Shown: positions 24,226-30,841 of the stretch, in pieces | Layout of the letters: every line of letters begins with the position of its first letter | How positions within the stretch are numbered: the first letter of the stretch is position 1 | Source of the DNA: Lentzea indica | GTDB taxonomy: Bacteria; Actinomycetota; Actinomycetes; Mycobacteriales; Pseudonocardiaceae | Assembly: GCF_012184385.1 (NCBI RefSeq) | Contig: NZ_VSRL01000066.1 | Location: 1 to 38,249 of the forward strand | Direction of reading: 5' to 3' | DNA length: 38,249 nucleotides | Translations under genes and position numbers: made by a program | Notes under the pieces: model-generated | Database searches by the model: none | The model's input: only the letters and a program-made list of their open reading frames with translations | Told to the model about the DNA's origin: nothing

Positions 24226-24402
24226 ATGTCAGTGGTGATGATCGATCTGTTGCCGCCGTCGGCTGCTGTTGAGGTCGGCGGGACGCTTGAACTGCCGGAG
24301 CAGCCGATTGCAGCCGACGCCGTCGAGTTTGTCGACGACGTCGAGGTGCTCGGCGCTTTCAACCGGTGCAACTGCGCTGCATCGGACGACAACCCGTACT
24401 GA
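24226..24402 (+). CDS. Candidate RiPP precursor peptide, 58 aa
   Basis: MSVVMIDLLPPSAAVEVGG is followed by an acidic hydrophobic middle (ELPEQPIAADAVEFVDDVEVLG) and the tail AFNRCNCAASDDNPY. The first part resembles an acidic leader with Leu/Val/Glu for enzyme recognition; the last 12 residues RCNCAASDDNPY are the likely core, with both Cys of the peptide. The GGGGGGAGG ribosome site overlaps the end of the radical SAM gene, and the spacing of 9 nt predicts strong translation. A very strong terminator closes the operon 18 nt later. The family is not recognised; precursor status is inferred from size, position and composition. Confidence 0.75.
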   Translation: MSVVMIDLLPPSAAVEVGGTLELPEQPIAADAVEFVDDVEVLGAFNRCNCAASDDNPY

Positions 24403-24420
24403 TCGGGTTGTCACCAAACC

Positions 24421-24456
24421 AGGTGGCCGGACGCGCGTCGCGTCCGGCCACCTTTG
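24421..24456 (+). terminator. Very strong terminator after the peptide gene
   Basis: A perfect 15-bp G/C-rich stem (24421-24435 with 24439-24453) with a 3-nt loop CGT is followed by TTG. It lies 18 nt beyond the precursor stop and would end the peptide operon, isolating the downstream kinase gene. Confidence 0.88.
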
Positions 24457-24509
24457 TCATGTCAGCTAGCCTCGCCCCGTTCACGGGCGGACGACGATGG
24501 TCGAGGAAC

Positions 24510-25319
24510 ATGCAAGAACGCATCGAGTGGGGCAGCCTGCCCGCCGGTTTGCGCAATGCGATCGGCGCACAGGTCGGGCAGATCATGGCGGCACGCACCC
24601 TGTCGCAGGGGATGAATTCTGCGCTCGCCGCAGTGCTCGACACCCCAGGCGGACAGGTGTTCGTCAAGGGCATCCGCACCGATCACGCTGGTGTCGTTGC
24701 GCAACAACGCGAAGCGGCGATCAACCCGCACGTGCAACCTCTCGCCCCTGCTCTGCTGTGGCGGCTCGACGACGCCGACGGCTGGGACGTGCTCGCGTTC
24801 GAGTACATCGCCGGGCGCCATCCTGACTACGCTCCAGGCTCGCCCGACCTTCCTGCCGTTTTGATCGCCGTAGACACACTCTCGTCGCTTCCGGTGCCGG
24901 ACCTGCCGTTGAAGGACGCACGCAAACGGTGGCGCGGGTACCTCGACGACGCCGAGGCCGAGCTGCTCGGCGGCGAGACATTGCTGCACACCGACTACAA
25001 CCCGGACAACATCCTCATCACTCCGGCCGGCACGCCCCGGATGATCGACTGGGCATGGCCGACTCGCGGCGCCGCGTGGATCGATCCGTGTTGCCTCGCC
25101 CTGCGGCTGATCGCCGCCGGGCACACCGCCGCGCAGGCCGAGCAACTCGTGAGCCGCACGCGCGCATGGGCTTCTGCGCCTCGAACCGCGCTCGGCGTAT
25201 TCGCTCGCGCCAACGTCGACATGTGGACGGACATCGCGACCAGTGACCCGCAGCCGTGGAAGCAGCGGATGGCGGACGCAGCTCGCCAGTGGGCCGATGG
25301 ACAGCTCGCCTCGGTCTGA
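24510..25319 (+). CDS. APH-like small-molecule or peptide kinase
   Basis: A 269-aa protein of the aminoglycoside phosphotransferase fold. The nucleotide-site Lys is in VFVKGIR (53), the catalytic loop is LLHTDYNPDNILI (His160, Asp162, Asn167), and the metal-binding Asp180 is in MIDWAWP. The start is ATG 24510, with GAGG just upstream; frames open further left run through the terminator. It is the last island gene, 57 bp beyond the terminator, so it needs its own promoter or read-through. It could phosphorylate the modified peptide, provide self-protection or serve another cargo role; the substrate is unknown. Confidence 0.82.
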   Translation: MQERIEWGSLPAGLRNAIGAQVGQIMAARTLSQGMNSALAAVLDTPGGQVFVKGIRTDHAGVVAQQREAAINPHVQPLAPALLWRLDDADGWDVLAFEYIAGRHPDYAPGSPDLPAVLIAVDTLSSLPVPDLPLKDARKRWRGYLDDAEAELLGGETLLHTDYNPDNILITPAGTPRMIDWAWPTRGAAWIDPCCLALRLIAAGHTAAQAEQLVSRTRAWASAPRTALGVFARANVDMWTDIATSDPQPWKQRMADAARQWADGQLASV

Positions 25320-25354
25320 CCCGCAAACGAGAAGAACCCAGCGTGATCAACTCA

Positions 25355-25368
25355 AGTGCACACGCTTT
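25355..25368 (+). repeat. Right copy of the 14-bp motif AGTGCACACGCTTT
   Basis: Identical to 19694-19707, same strand, ending 74 bp before the right att core. It is a candidate recombinase arm-binding site. The interval 25320-25442 otherwise carries no gene. Confidence 0.55.
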
Positions 25369-25442
25369 GCCGACCACGCTCGCTGCTGAGGTACGTTTGT
25401 CCTGCTAAGACTTGGCGATGCACAGAGCTAAGCAGCGCTCAG

Positions 25443-25496
25443 CTTGAAAGCGGGAGACGGGCAACCGTCCGGGGGTTCAAATCCCTCCGCTTCCGC
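25443..25496 (+). repeat. attR: 54-bp copy of the tRNA-Ser 3' end
   Basis: Identical to 19565-19618 but preceded by unrelated sequence, so no functional tRNA is formed. It marks the right border of the island. Confidence 0.92.
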
Positions 25497-25516
25497 AACT
25501 TGACAGCACAAACAGG

Positions 25517-25545
25517 GGCGGCTCACCAGTCGGTGAGCCGCCTCT
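25517..25545 (+). terminator. Hairpin terminator, probably the original tRNA-Ser terminator
   Basis: An 11-bp stem (25517-25527 with 25532-25542), loop AGTC, followed by TCTTA, lies 20 bp after attR with no gene before it. This is where the terminator of the ancestral tRNA-Ser gene would lie if the island was inserted between the tRNA and its terminator. Confidence 0.7.
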
Positions 25546-25658
25546 TATGTGTCCAGTCTCATTCAGTTGCCCAGAGAAAGCCGTTGAGCCTCCGCGTTGC
25601 GGCACGTTCAGCAGCAGAACCGTTGCTGATTTACTGTCGCCGTTCCGGAGGAGGTGGC

Positions 25659-26093
25659 GTGTTGGGTGCGTCCGCGTGGCACTATGTCGTTGGGTACCAA
25701 CCTGACGTTCGTCAGGCATTCATGGAGTTGCAGGAGACCGTGCTGGCCGGCGGAAGCTACTACCACGGCCTGCGTGACCGGTTGACGTTCGCGTCGATGG
25801 CCGAGCTGAACGAGGCCAGGAACACCGAGCAGTTCTGGGACGAGGGCACGCACTCCATCCTCGACATGATGACCTTCAGCGACCCTGACGGGCGGGACGA
25901 AAGCGCCGTGCTCCGCCTGCTCCGGGACGACGAGGTGCGTGTGTCGTTCGGCCACGACCAACCCACGGGCGCCGACTTCGAACGGTTCATCGCAGGGGAC
26001 TGGATGGTCAACCGTTGGGAGGGCCGCGCCACCGTGCTGTACCGGGCCGGCAACCCCGACAGCCTCGCGTTCTGGGGCATCTCGGGCGATTGA
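25659..26093 (+). CDS. Unknown 144-aa protein
   Basis: VLGASAWHYVVGYQPDVRQAFMELQETVLAGGSYYHGL, later MAELNEARNTEQFWDEGTHSILDMMTF and FGHDQPTGADFERFIAGDWMVNRWEGRATVLYRAG. It is soluble, with good codon bias. GGAGGAGG precedes GTG 25659 by 4 nt (TTG 25662 would be 7 nt away). It is the first gene right of the island. It looks like an actinomycete-specific family, but I cannot name it. Confidence 0.65.
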   Translation: MLGASAWHYVVGYQPDVRQAFMELQETVLAGGSYYHGLRDRLTFASMAELNEARNTEQFWDEGTHSILDMMTFSDPDGRDESAVLRLLRDDEVRVSFGHDQPTGADFERFIAGDWMVNRWEGRATVLYRAGNPDSLAFWGISGD

Positions 26094-26179
26094 CAACCTC
26101 TACCTGACGGTCGCTCGGCCTGGCCAGTACGGCGCGGCTGTACGCCCTCGCATGGGGTGAAGCCGCGCGTTCGCCAAGC

Positions 26180-26232
26180 CGTACGCTCGCGTACGACCAG
26201 GGGCGGCGCACCAGATCCGGTGCGCCGCCCCT
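26180..26232. terminator. Double hairpin between convergent genes
   Basis: A 14-bp perfect stem (26199-26212 with 26219-26232, loop AGATCC) is preceded by a smaller CGTACGC-TC-GCGTACG hairpin at 26180-26195. They separate the gene ending at 26093 from the opposing methyltransferase ending at 26240 and probably terminate in both directions. Confidence 0.8.
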
Positions 26233-26239
26233 CGCCGTT

Positions 26240-26947
26240 TCAGCGGCGCGCTACAGCCAGCAACCGATGGCTGCCGACGCGGAACGCGCTTCCATCGGTG
26301 CCACCGAACAGCTCGACCGAACCGAACCCGGCATCGAACAACATCCGGGTCAGCTCACCGGCCGTGTAGACGTGCTGCACACAGGTCGACCGCTGGGTCC
26401 GCTCACCGTCGGTGAACGTGAAGTCGATCAGCAGCCGCCCGGAAGCCACGTCGTACTCGTTGGCCGCGACCATGTCGATGCCGCCCGCGGACAGGCGGAT
26501 CTCGCCCGGCAGCTGAGGCAGCAACGACTCGGCCGCGCAGCCGTAGTCGATCACGGCAACGGGTGCGATAACGGCCAGGTCCGCCAGGAACCGCTGCGAA
26601 CCGGCGTGGTCGAGGTAGCCGAAGCTGTTGCCCATGCACAGGGCCAGGTCGGCGACGACGTCCTGAGATGCGAGCGATGCAACGTCGCCCAGCCGCCAGT
26701 CCAACTCCGGCGCCAACGCGCGGGCGTGCGCGATGGCCTCCTCCGAGATGTCGAGACCGGTGACGGTGTAGCCGCGGCCGGCCAGCTCGATGCTGTGCCT
26801 GCCGCTGCCGCACGGCGCGTCCAGCACACGCTGTCCCGACGTGAGACCGACGACGAAGTCGATCTCAGCGGAGGTCTGCGAGGGGTGGACGGCGCCGCGC
26901 CAAAAAGTGTTGGCGAGATCGGTGAAGAATGAGGTGTACCACGTCAA
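26240..26947 (-). CDS. Class I SAM-dependent methyltransferase
   Basis: A 235-aa enzyme. LTWYTSFFTDLANTFWRGAVHPSQT leads to SAM motif I VLDAPCGSGRHSIELAGRGY (41-60), the acidic GLDIS at 64-68, and WRLGDVASL. The substrate is unknown; the protein resembles small-molecule methyltransferases. The start is taken as TTG 26947 because AGGAG lies 8 nt upstream and the conserved sequence begins there; the frame extends to 27010 without support. Confidence 0.85.
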   Translation of the reverse strand: MTWYTSFFTDLANTFWRGAVHPSQTSAEIDFVVGLTSGQRVLDAPCGSGRHSIELAGRGYTVTGLDISEEAIAHARALAPELDWRLGDVASLASQDVVADLALCMGNSFGYLDHAGSQRFLADLAVIAPVAVIDYGCAAESLLPQLPGEIRLSAGGIDMVAANEYDVASGRLLIDFTFTDGERTQRSTCVQHVYTAGELTRMLFDAGFGSVELFGGTDGSAFRVGSHRLLAVARR

Positions 26948-27106
26948 GGTGGATGCTCCTGGTGATCGCAACGAAAAGTCAGCGAGTGTCACCGGGCACG
27001 GCGAAGGCACCCGGTGTGTCCGGGGCTGCCCATGGCATCGACCTTGTCTCGTGAGTGCGCCAGAAGGCTCTACTCAAGCACGCCGAATCCGAAACCAGAA
27101 GCGCTT

Positions 27107-27517
27107 TTACCGCTCGGCGGAACGTGGCGTCGAGAACCGGATCATGTTGCCGGACGGGTCGCGGAACGCGCAGTCGCGGACGCCGTAGAACTGGTCGATC
27201 GGCTCCTGCATGACCTCGGCGCCGGCCGCGCGGACCTGCTCGAACTTCGCGTCCACGTCGTCGATCTCGAAGATGATGCCCTGCAGGGATCCCTTGGCCA
27301 GCAACGCGTTCAGCGCCTCGTAGTCGGTCGGCGGGACTGGCGGGCCGATGCGGGACAGGCCGATCTCGATGTCCGGCTGATCGGCCGGGCCGACGGTGAG
27401 CCAGCGGTAGTCCTCGACGGACTCGTCGGTGCGGACCTCGAGGCCGACGACGTCGCGGTAGAACTTCAGTGCGGCGTCCTGGTCGTGGACGAAGAGGAAC
27501 GTGTGCGAGAGCTTCAT
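27107..27517 (-). CDS. VOC (glyoxalase/bleomycin-resistance) family protein
   Basis: A 136-aa protein with two beta-alpha-beta-beta-beta modules: MKLSHTFLFVHDQDAALKFYRDVVGLEVRTDE, and later GIIFEIDDVDAKFEQVRAAGAEVMQEPIDQFYGVRDCAFRDPSGNMIRFSTP. The spacing matches the single-domain VOC enzymes near AraC regulators. The specific reaction cannot be told. It lies 10 bp downstream of the AraC gene on the same strand and is probably its target. Confidence 0.9.
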   Translation of the reverse strand: MKLSHTFLFVHDQDAALKFYRDVVGLEVRTDESVEDYRWLTVGPADQPDIEIGLSRIGPPVPPTDYEALNALLAKGSLQGIIFEIDDVDAKFEQVRAAGAEVMQEPIDQFYGVRDCAFRDPSGNMIRFSTPRSAER

Positions 27518-27527
27518 GAACCAGACC

Positions 27528-27959
27528 CTAGGTAGGGCGGGGACGCGTCGCTTCTCGAAATCTGCTTGGTCGCGTCAGACCCTTCAACTGGCATCCCGGC
27601 ACCGAGGCCAACGAGGAGTGCGACCGTGCCCGGTAGGCGGAAGGCGTTTCGCCGACCAGTTCGGTGAACCGCGCGGAGAACGAACCGAGCGAGGTGCAGC
27701 CGACCTCGACGCAGACCTCGGTGACTGAAAGCGTTCCCAGTCGCAGCAACGCTTTGGCGCGCTCGATCCGCCTGGTCATCAGGTAGCCGTACGGGGTCTC
27801 GCCGTACGCCGCGCGGAACTGGCGGGCGAAGTGCGACGGCGACATCAGGGCGGCGCGGGCCATCGCGGGCACGTCCAGCGGGCTGGCGTACTCGCGGTCC
27901 ATCAGGTCACGTGCCCGGCGCAGGTGCGCTAGGTCCTCCGGCGTCACGACGAACAGCAT
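27528..27959 (-). CDS. AraC family transcriptional regulator
   Basis: A 143-aa regulator consisting essentially of the DNA-binding domain. LDVPAMARAALMSPSHFARQFRAAYGETPYGYLMTRRIERAKALLRLGTLSVTEVCVEVGCTSLGSFSARFTELVGETPSAYR contains both AraC helix-turn-helix units. There is no N-terminal sensor domain, which is usual for this VOC-linked subgroup. It probably regulates itself and the VOC gene. Confidence 0.92.
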   Translation of the reverse strand: MLFVVTPEDLAHLRRARDLMDREYASPLDVPAMARAALMSPSHFARQFRAAYGETPYGYLMTRRIERAKALLRLGTLSVTEVCVEVGCTSLGSFSARFTELVGETPSAYRARSHSSLASVPGCQLKGLTRPSRFREATRPRPT

Positions 27960-28196
27960 GCCACCGGGCGACGGACGCAGTCGTCCCCGCTGTGCTCACG
28001 CATTCCCGGCACGTCCGGTTGTCCTCGAGCCGAAAAATCTTGAATCGAGGATCTTTTGCCCCGTGTGAACATTTCGTGACCGCACGATGCTTCCGCGAAC
28101 CTGATCCGTTGAGGTAATTTCCGCACGTCTTGCGGGTGCGTGCGGGGGCTCGGACATCGGCGGACGACATTGTCACTGGGGTCTTTGGGGGATCCG

Positions 28197-30809
28197 TTGT
28201 CCAAGAGATCGGTCAGTGCTGCGCTCAGGTCCGGGGCTCTGACGACGGTCGCGGTGCTGGCGTTCAGCACCACGTCCGCGGCCGCGTTCGCACAGGACGA
28301 CCCGACGACGACCACACCGCCGGCGCCCACCGAGACGTCGGCGCCGCCGGTCTCGGAACCGCCGCCGGCTCCCTCCCCGGCACGGCAGGACAGCGTGACC
28401 GGTGTCCTGTACGCCGACAAGAACCGCAACGTGCGGCAGGACGCCGGTGAGGCGATCTCCGGTGGTGCGGTCACCGTCGTCGGCAACAGCTCCGAGTTCA
28501 AGACGACCAGCGACGCGGACGGCAAGTTCGCCTTCCGCGACCTCGCGCCCGGCACCTACCGGCTGTCCTACGTGCTTGCCGACGGCTGGGTCGTGCACCA
28601 CGCCAAGGCTGAAGGTGACCTGATCACGGTCGTCGCGAACCAGACGGCCGAGGTGGCCGCACGCGCGGAACGGCCCTACTCGGAGCAGCTCAAGGCGACC
28701 GCGACGCTCGACCACCCCAAGTACCACCAACCGTCGACCGCGACGATCGCACTGAGCCTCACCAACACCACCGACCGCCCGATCAGCGGCATCCAGGCCG
28801 CCTGCGGCCGTGACGGCTCCGCGCACGCGCTCGGACGCGGCGAGGGGTGGAACGTGCTGAAGGGCGTCAAGCTCGAGGCGGGCGAGACGCGCAAGTTCAC
28901 GATCTACGAGCAGATCCCGCTCGCCGCCAGGGGCAGCGTCAAGCTCGACTGCGACTTCGCGCCGAACGCCAGCTGGAACACCGACGGCCCGTCTGTGCAC
29001 GGCGAGGCCGCGGTCAGCGGTGCTTCCAACGGCTACACGATGGTGCTCGGCCAGGACAGGAACGCCGACGGCCACATCGACGCCGACGAGGACATCGCCG
29101 TCGAGGGGTACTCGCTGCTGAACCCGCGGACCGGCGAGAAGATCGTGCGGCGGAACGCGAACCCCGGCGGAGACGGCAAGATCGAGCTCACCGATGTGCC
29201 CAGCGGCGACTACAGGATCGAGCTGCTCGGGCCGTGGACGTTCCGCGACTTCGGTCAGGACCTGGTTCGCATCACCGAGCAGGGCGGCTTCCGCTACGGC
29301 TTCCTGAAGCCCACAGGTCCCGCGAAGGTCACCGGCACGGTGAAGTTCGAGAAACCGCGCTACGAGTCGCACGAGACAGTTCGCCTGGACCTGACCATCA
29401 CGAACGTCGGTGGTCAGGTGGTTGAGGACGTTCGGCTGAGCTCGGAGCCCTATGCCCTGAACATCCCGGCCGAGCAGTGGGGCGATTTCGGACCCCGCGG
29501 TCGCGGCATCACGCTGACCGCCGGCGAGTCCCGCACGTTCAGTGTTTCGGGCACGATCAGGTCCTTCGGCAACAGCCTCCTGGGCTTCTGGGGAGGTATC
29601 GACTACCGCTCCTCCGACGGGTGGCACTTCGGCTACCACGATTTCGGCGGCACGGTCGAGGTCGTGCTGACAACGGGCGACCTCACCGGCGTCGTCTACG
29701 TCGACAGGAACCGCGACGGCCGGCAGGACGCGGGCGAGGCCGCCGCGAATGCCGTGGTCGAGGCGAACGGTGGTGCGCCGTACGGCTACTTCAAGACCAC
29801 GACGGACTCCGACGGTCGTTTCTCGTTCAAGGACATCCCGACCGGCGGCTACTGGGTCAGCTACACGCTGCCCGACGGATGGATCGTGCACCTCGAGGGT
29901 GAGCTCCAGCAGACCAGGGTGGAGCCTGGAGTCGCCACGCAGGTCGTCGCACGGGCAGAGCGGCCGTACCGGGAGAGGCTCAAGGCGACGGTGGTGCTCG
30001 ACAAGGCCACCTATGCGCTCGGCGACGAAGCCCAGGTCACCATCACGCTCAAGAACACGGACGACCGCCGGATCAGCGGCATCCAGGTGAGGTGCAACCC
30101 GCTGGGGCATGGCAACCACCTCGGTGGCAGCGGCTACTACCCGGCGCCCCCGAGTTGGGGCGATCTGCGTCCGACCAGCAAGGGCGTGACGCTCGACGCC
30201 GGCGAGACGAAGGTCTTCGTCGTCAAGGAGCCCGTCCCCATCGCCGCGCGTTCCTCGCGCAAGCTGATCGTGACCTGTGACTTCGCGCCGAACCCCGACC
30301 GCAACACGGACGGTGCGCACGCCTACGACTGGGCGAGCATCAAGGGCGGGGGCCTCACGCTGAAGGGGTGGATCGGTCAGGACCGCAACGGCAGCAACTG
30401 GTTCGACGAGGGTGAGGGCATCCCCAACACCCGGATCGTGCTGCTCACCGACCGCGAGAACGGCTTCCCCGTCGTCGAGGCCGTTTCCGACGCCAAGGGG
30501 AACGTGCGCTTCGACGATGTTCCGCCGGGCGACTACTGGGCGTGGATCGACGGTCCGTGGAAGTTCGAGGGCGAACGGGGCCACACCTCCGTCCAGGACA
30601 ACAACCTCCACCACCCCTACTTCTTCTCCGTCGTGCCGGACCTGTCGCGCACTTCCGGGCCAGGCAGCACCGACGGCGCTGCCAACGGCGGTTCGAGTGG
30701 TGCGCTCGCGAAGACCGGTGCCAGCGTGCTCGGACTCGGCGTGCTCGCCGTGCTGCTGGTCGCGTTCGGCCTCGGCGCCCGCGTAGCCGGTCGCCGCAAG
30801 ACCTTCTGA
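28197..30809 (+). CDS. LAKTG-anchored surface protein with SdrD-B-like repeats (first of a tandem pair)
   Basis: An 870-aa exported protein. After the signal (LSKRSVSAALRSGALTTVAVLAFSTTSAAAFAQ) and a Thr/Pro-rich stretch come repeated Ig-like B domains with Ca2+-binding loops: YADKNRNVRQDAGE, GQDRNADGHIDADED, YVDRNRDGRQDAGE and GQDRNGSNWFDEGE. The end is LAKTG, a membrane helix and RRKTF, a class E-type sortase signal. TTG 28197, with GGGGGAT upstream, gives the best signal peptide; the frame is open to 28140. It probably works as an adhesin or envelope stalk. A paralogue follows 32 bp downstream. Confidence 0.85.
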   Translation: MSKRSVSAALRSGALTTVAVLAFSTTSAAAFAQDDPTTTTPPAPTETSAPPVSEPPPAPSPARQDSVTGVLYADKNRNVRQDAGEAISGGAVTVVGNSSEFKTTSDADGKFAFRDLAPGTYRLSYVLADGWVVHHAKAEGDLITVVANQTAEVAARAERPYSEQLKATATLDHPKYHQPSTATIALSLTNTTDRPISGIQAACGRDGSAHALGRGEGWNVLKGVKLEAGETRKFTIYEQIPLAARGSVKLDCDFAPNASWNTDGPSVHGEAAVSGASNGYTMVLGQDRNADGHIDADEDIAVEGYSLLNPRTGEKIVRRNANPGGDGKIELTDVPSGDYRIELLGPWTFRDFGQDLVRITEQGGFRYGFLKPTGPAKVTGTVKFEKPRYESHETVRLDLTITNVGGQVVEDVRLSSEPYALNIPAEQWGDFGPRGRGITLTAGESRTFSVSGTIRSFGNSLLGFWGGIDYRSSDGWHFGYHDFGGTVEVVLTTGDLTGVVYVDRNRDGRQDAGEAAANAVVEANGGAPYGYFKTTTDSDGRFSFKDIPTGGYWVSYTLPDGWIVHLEGELQQTRVEPGVATQVVARAERPYRERLKATVVLDKATYALGDEAQVTITLKNTDDRRISGIQVRCNPLGHGNHLGGSGYYPAPPSWGDLRPTSKGVTLDAGETKVFVVKEPVPIAARSSRKLIVTCDFAPNPDRNTDGAHAYDWASIKGGGLTLKGWIGQDRNGSNWFDEGEGIPNTRIVLLTDRENGFPVVEAVSDAKGNVRFDDVPPGDYWAWIDGPWKFEGERGHTSVQDNNLHHPYFFSVVPDLSRTSGPGSTDGAANGGSSGALAKTGASVLGLGVLAVLLVAFGLGARVAGRRKTF

Positions 30810-30841
30810 TCAATCCACACACCTGCAACTGGGGGAGAGAG

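Larger units (their letters stand above)
19565..25496. mobile_element. 5.9-kb tRNA-Ser genomic island carrying a radical SAM peptide cassette; no integrase
   Basis: Defined by the two 54-bp att copies. The content differs from its surroundings: many small genes, weaker GC3 bias, an XRE/DUF397/DUF6879 regulatory set, a radical SAM enzyme with a short peptide gene, and an APH-like kinase. No integrase, excisionase, replication or transfer gene is visible. It is either a remnant of a larger integrative element or a satellite mobilised in trans. A 14-bp motif lies at equal distance inside both ends. Confidence 0.85.

Noticed and set aside
25443..25496. A second tRNA-Ser gene
   Set aside because: Only the 3' part from the anticodon loop is present; the acceptor 5' strand, D-arm and 5' anticodon stem are missing, so it is an att copy.
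28173..30614. 813-codon minus-strand frame opposite the first surface protein
   Set aside because: Composition is that of an antisense shadow; the sense frame has signal peptide, repeats and sortase motif.
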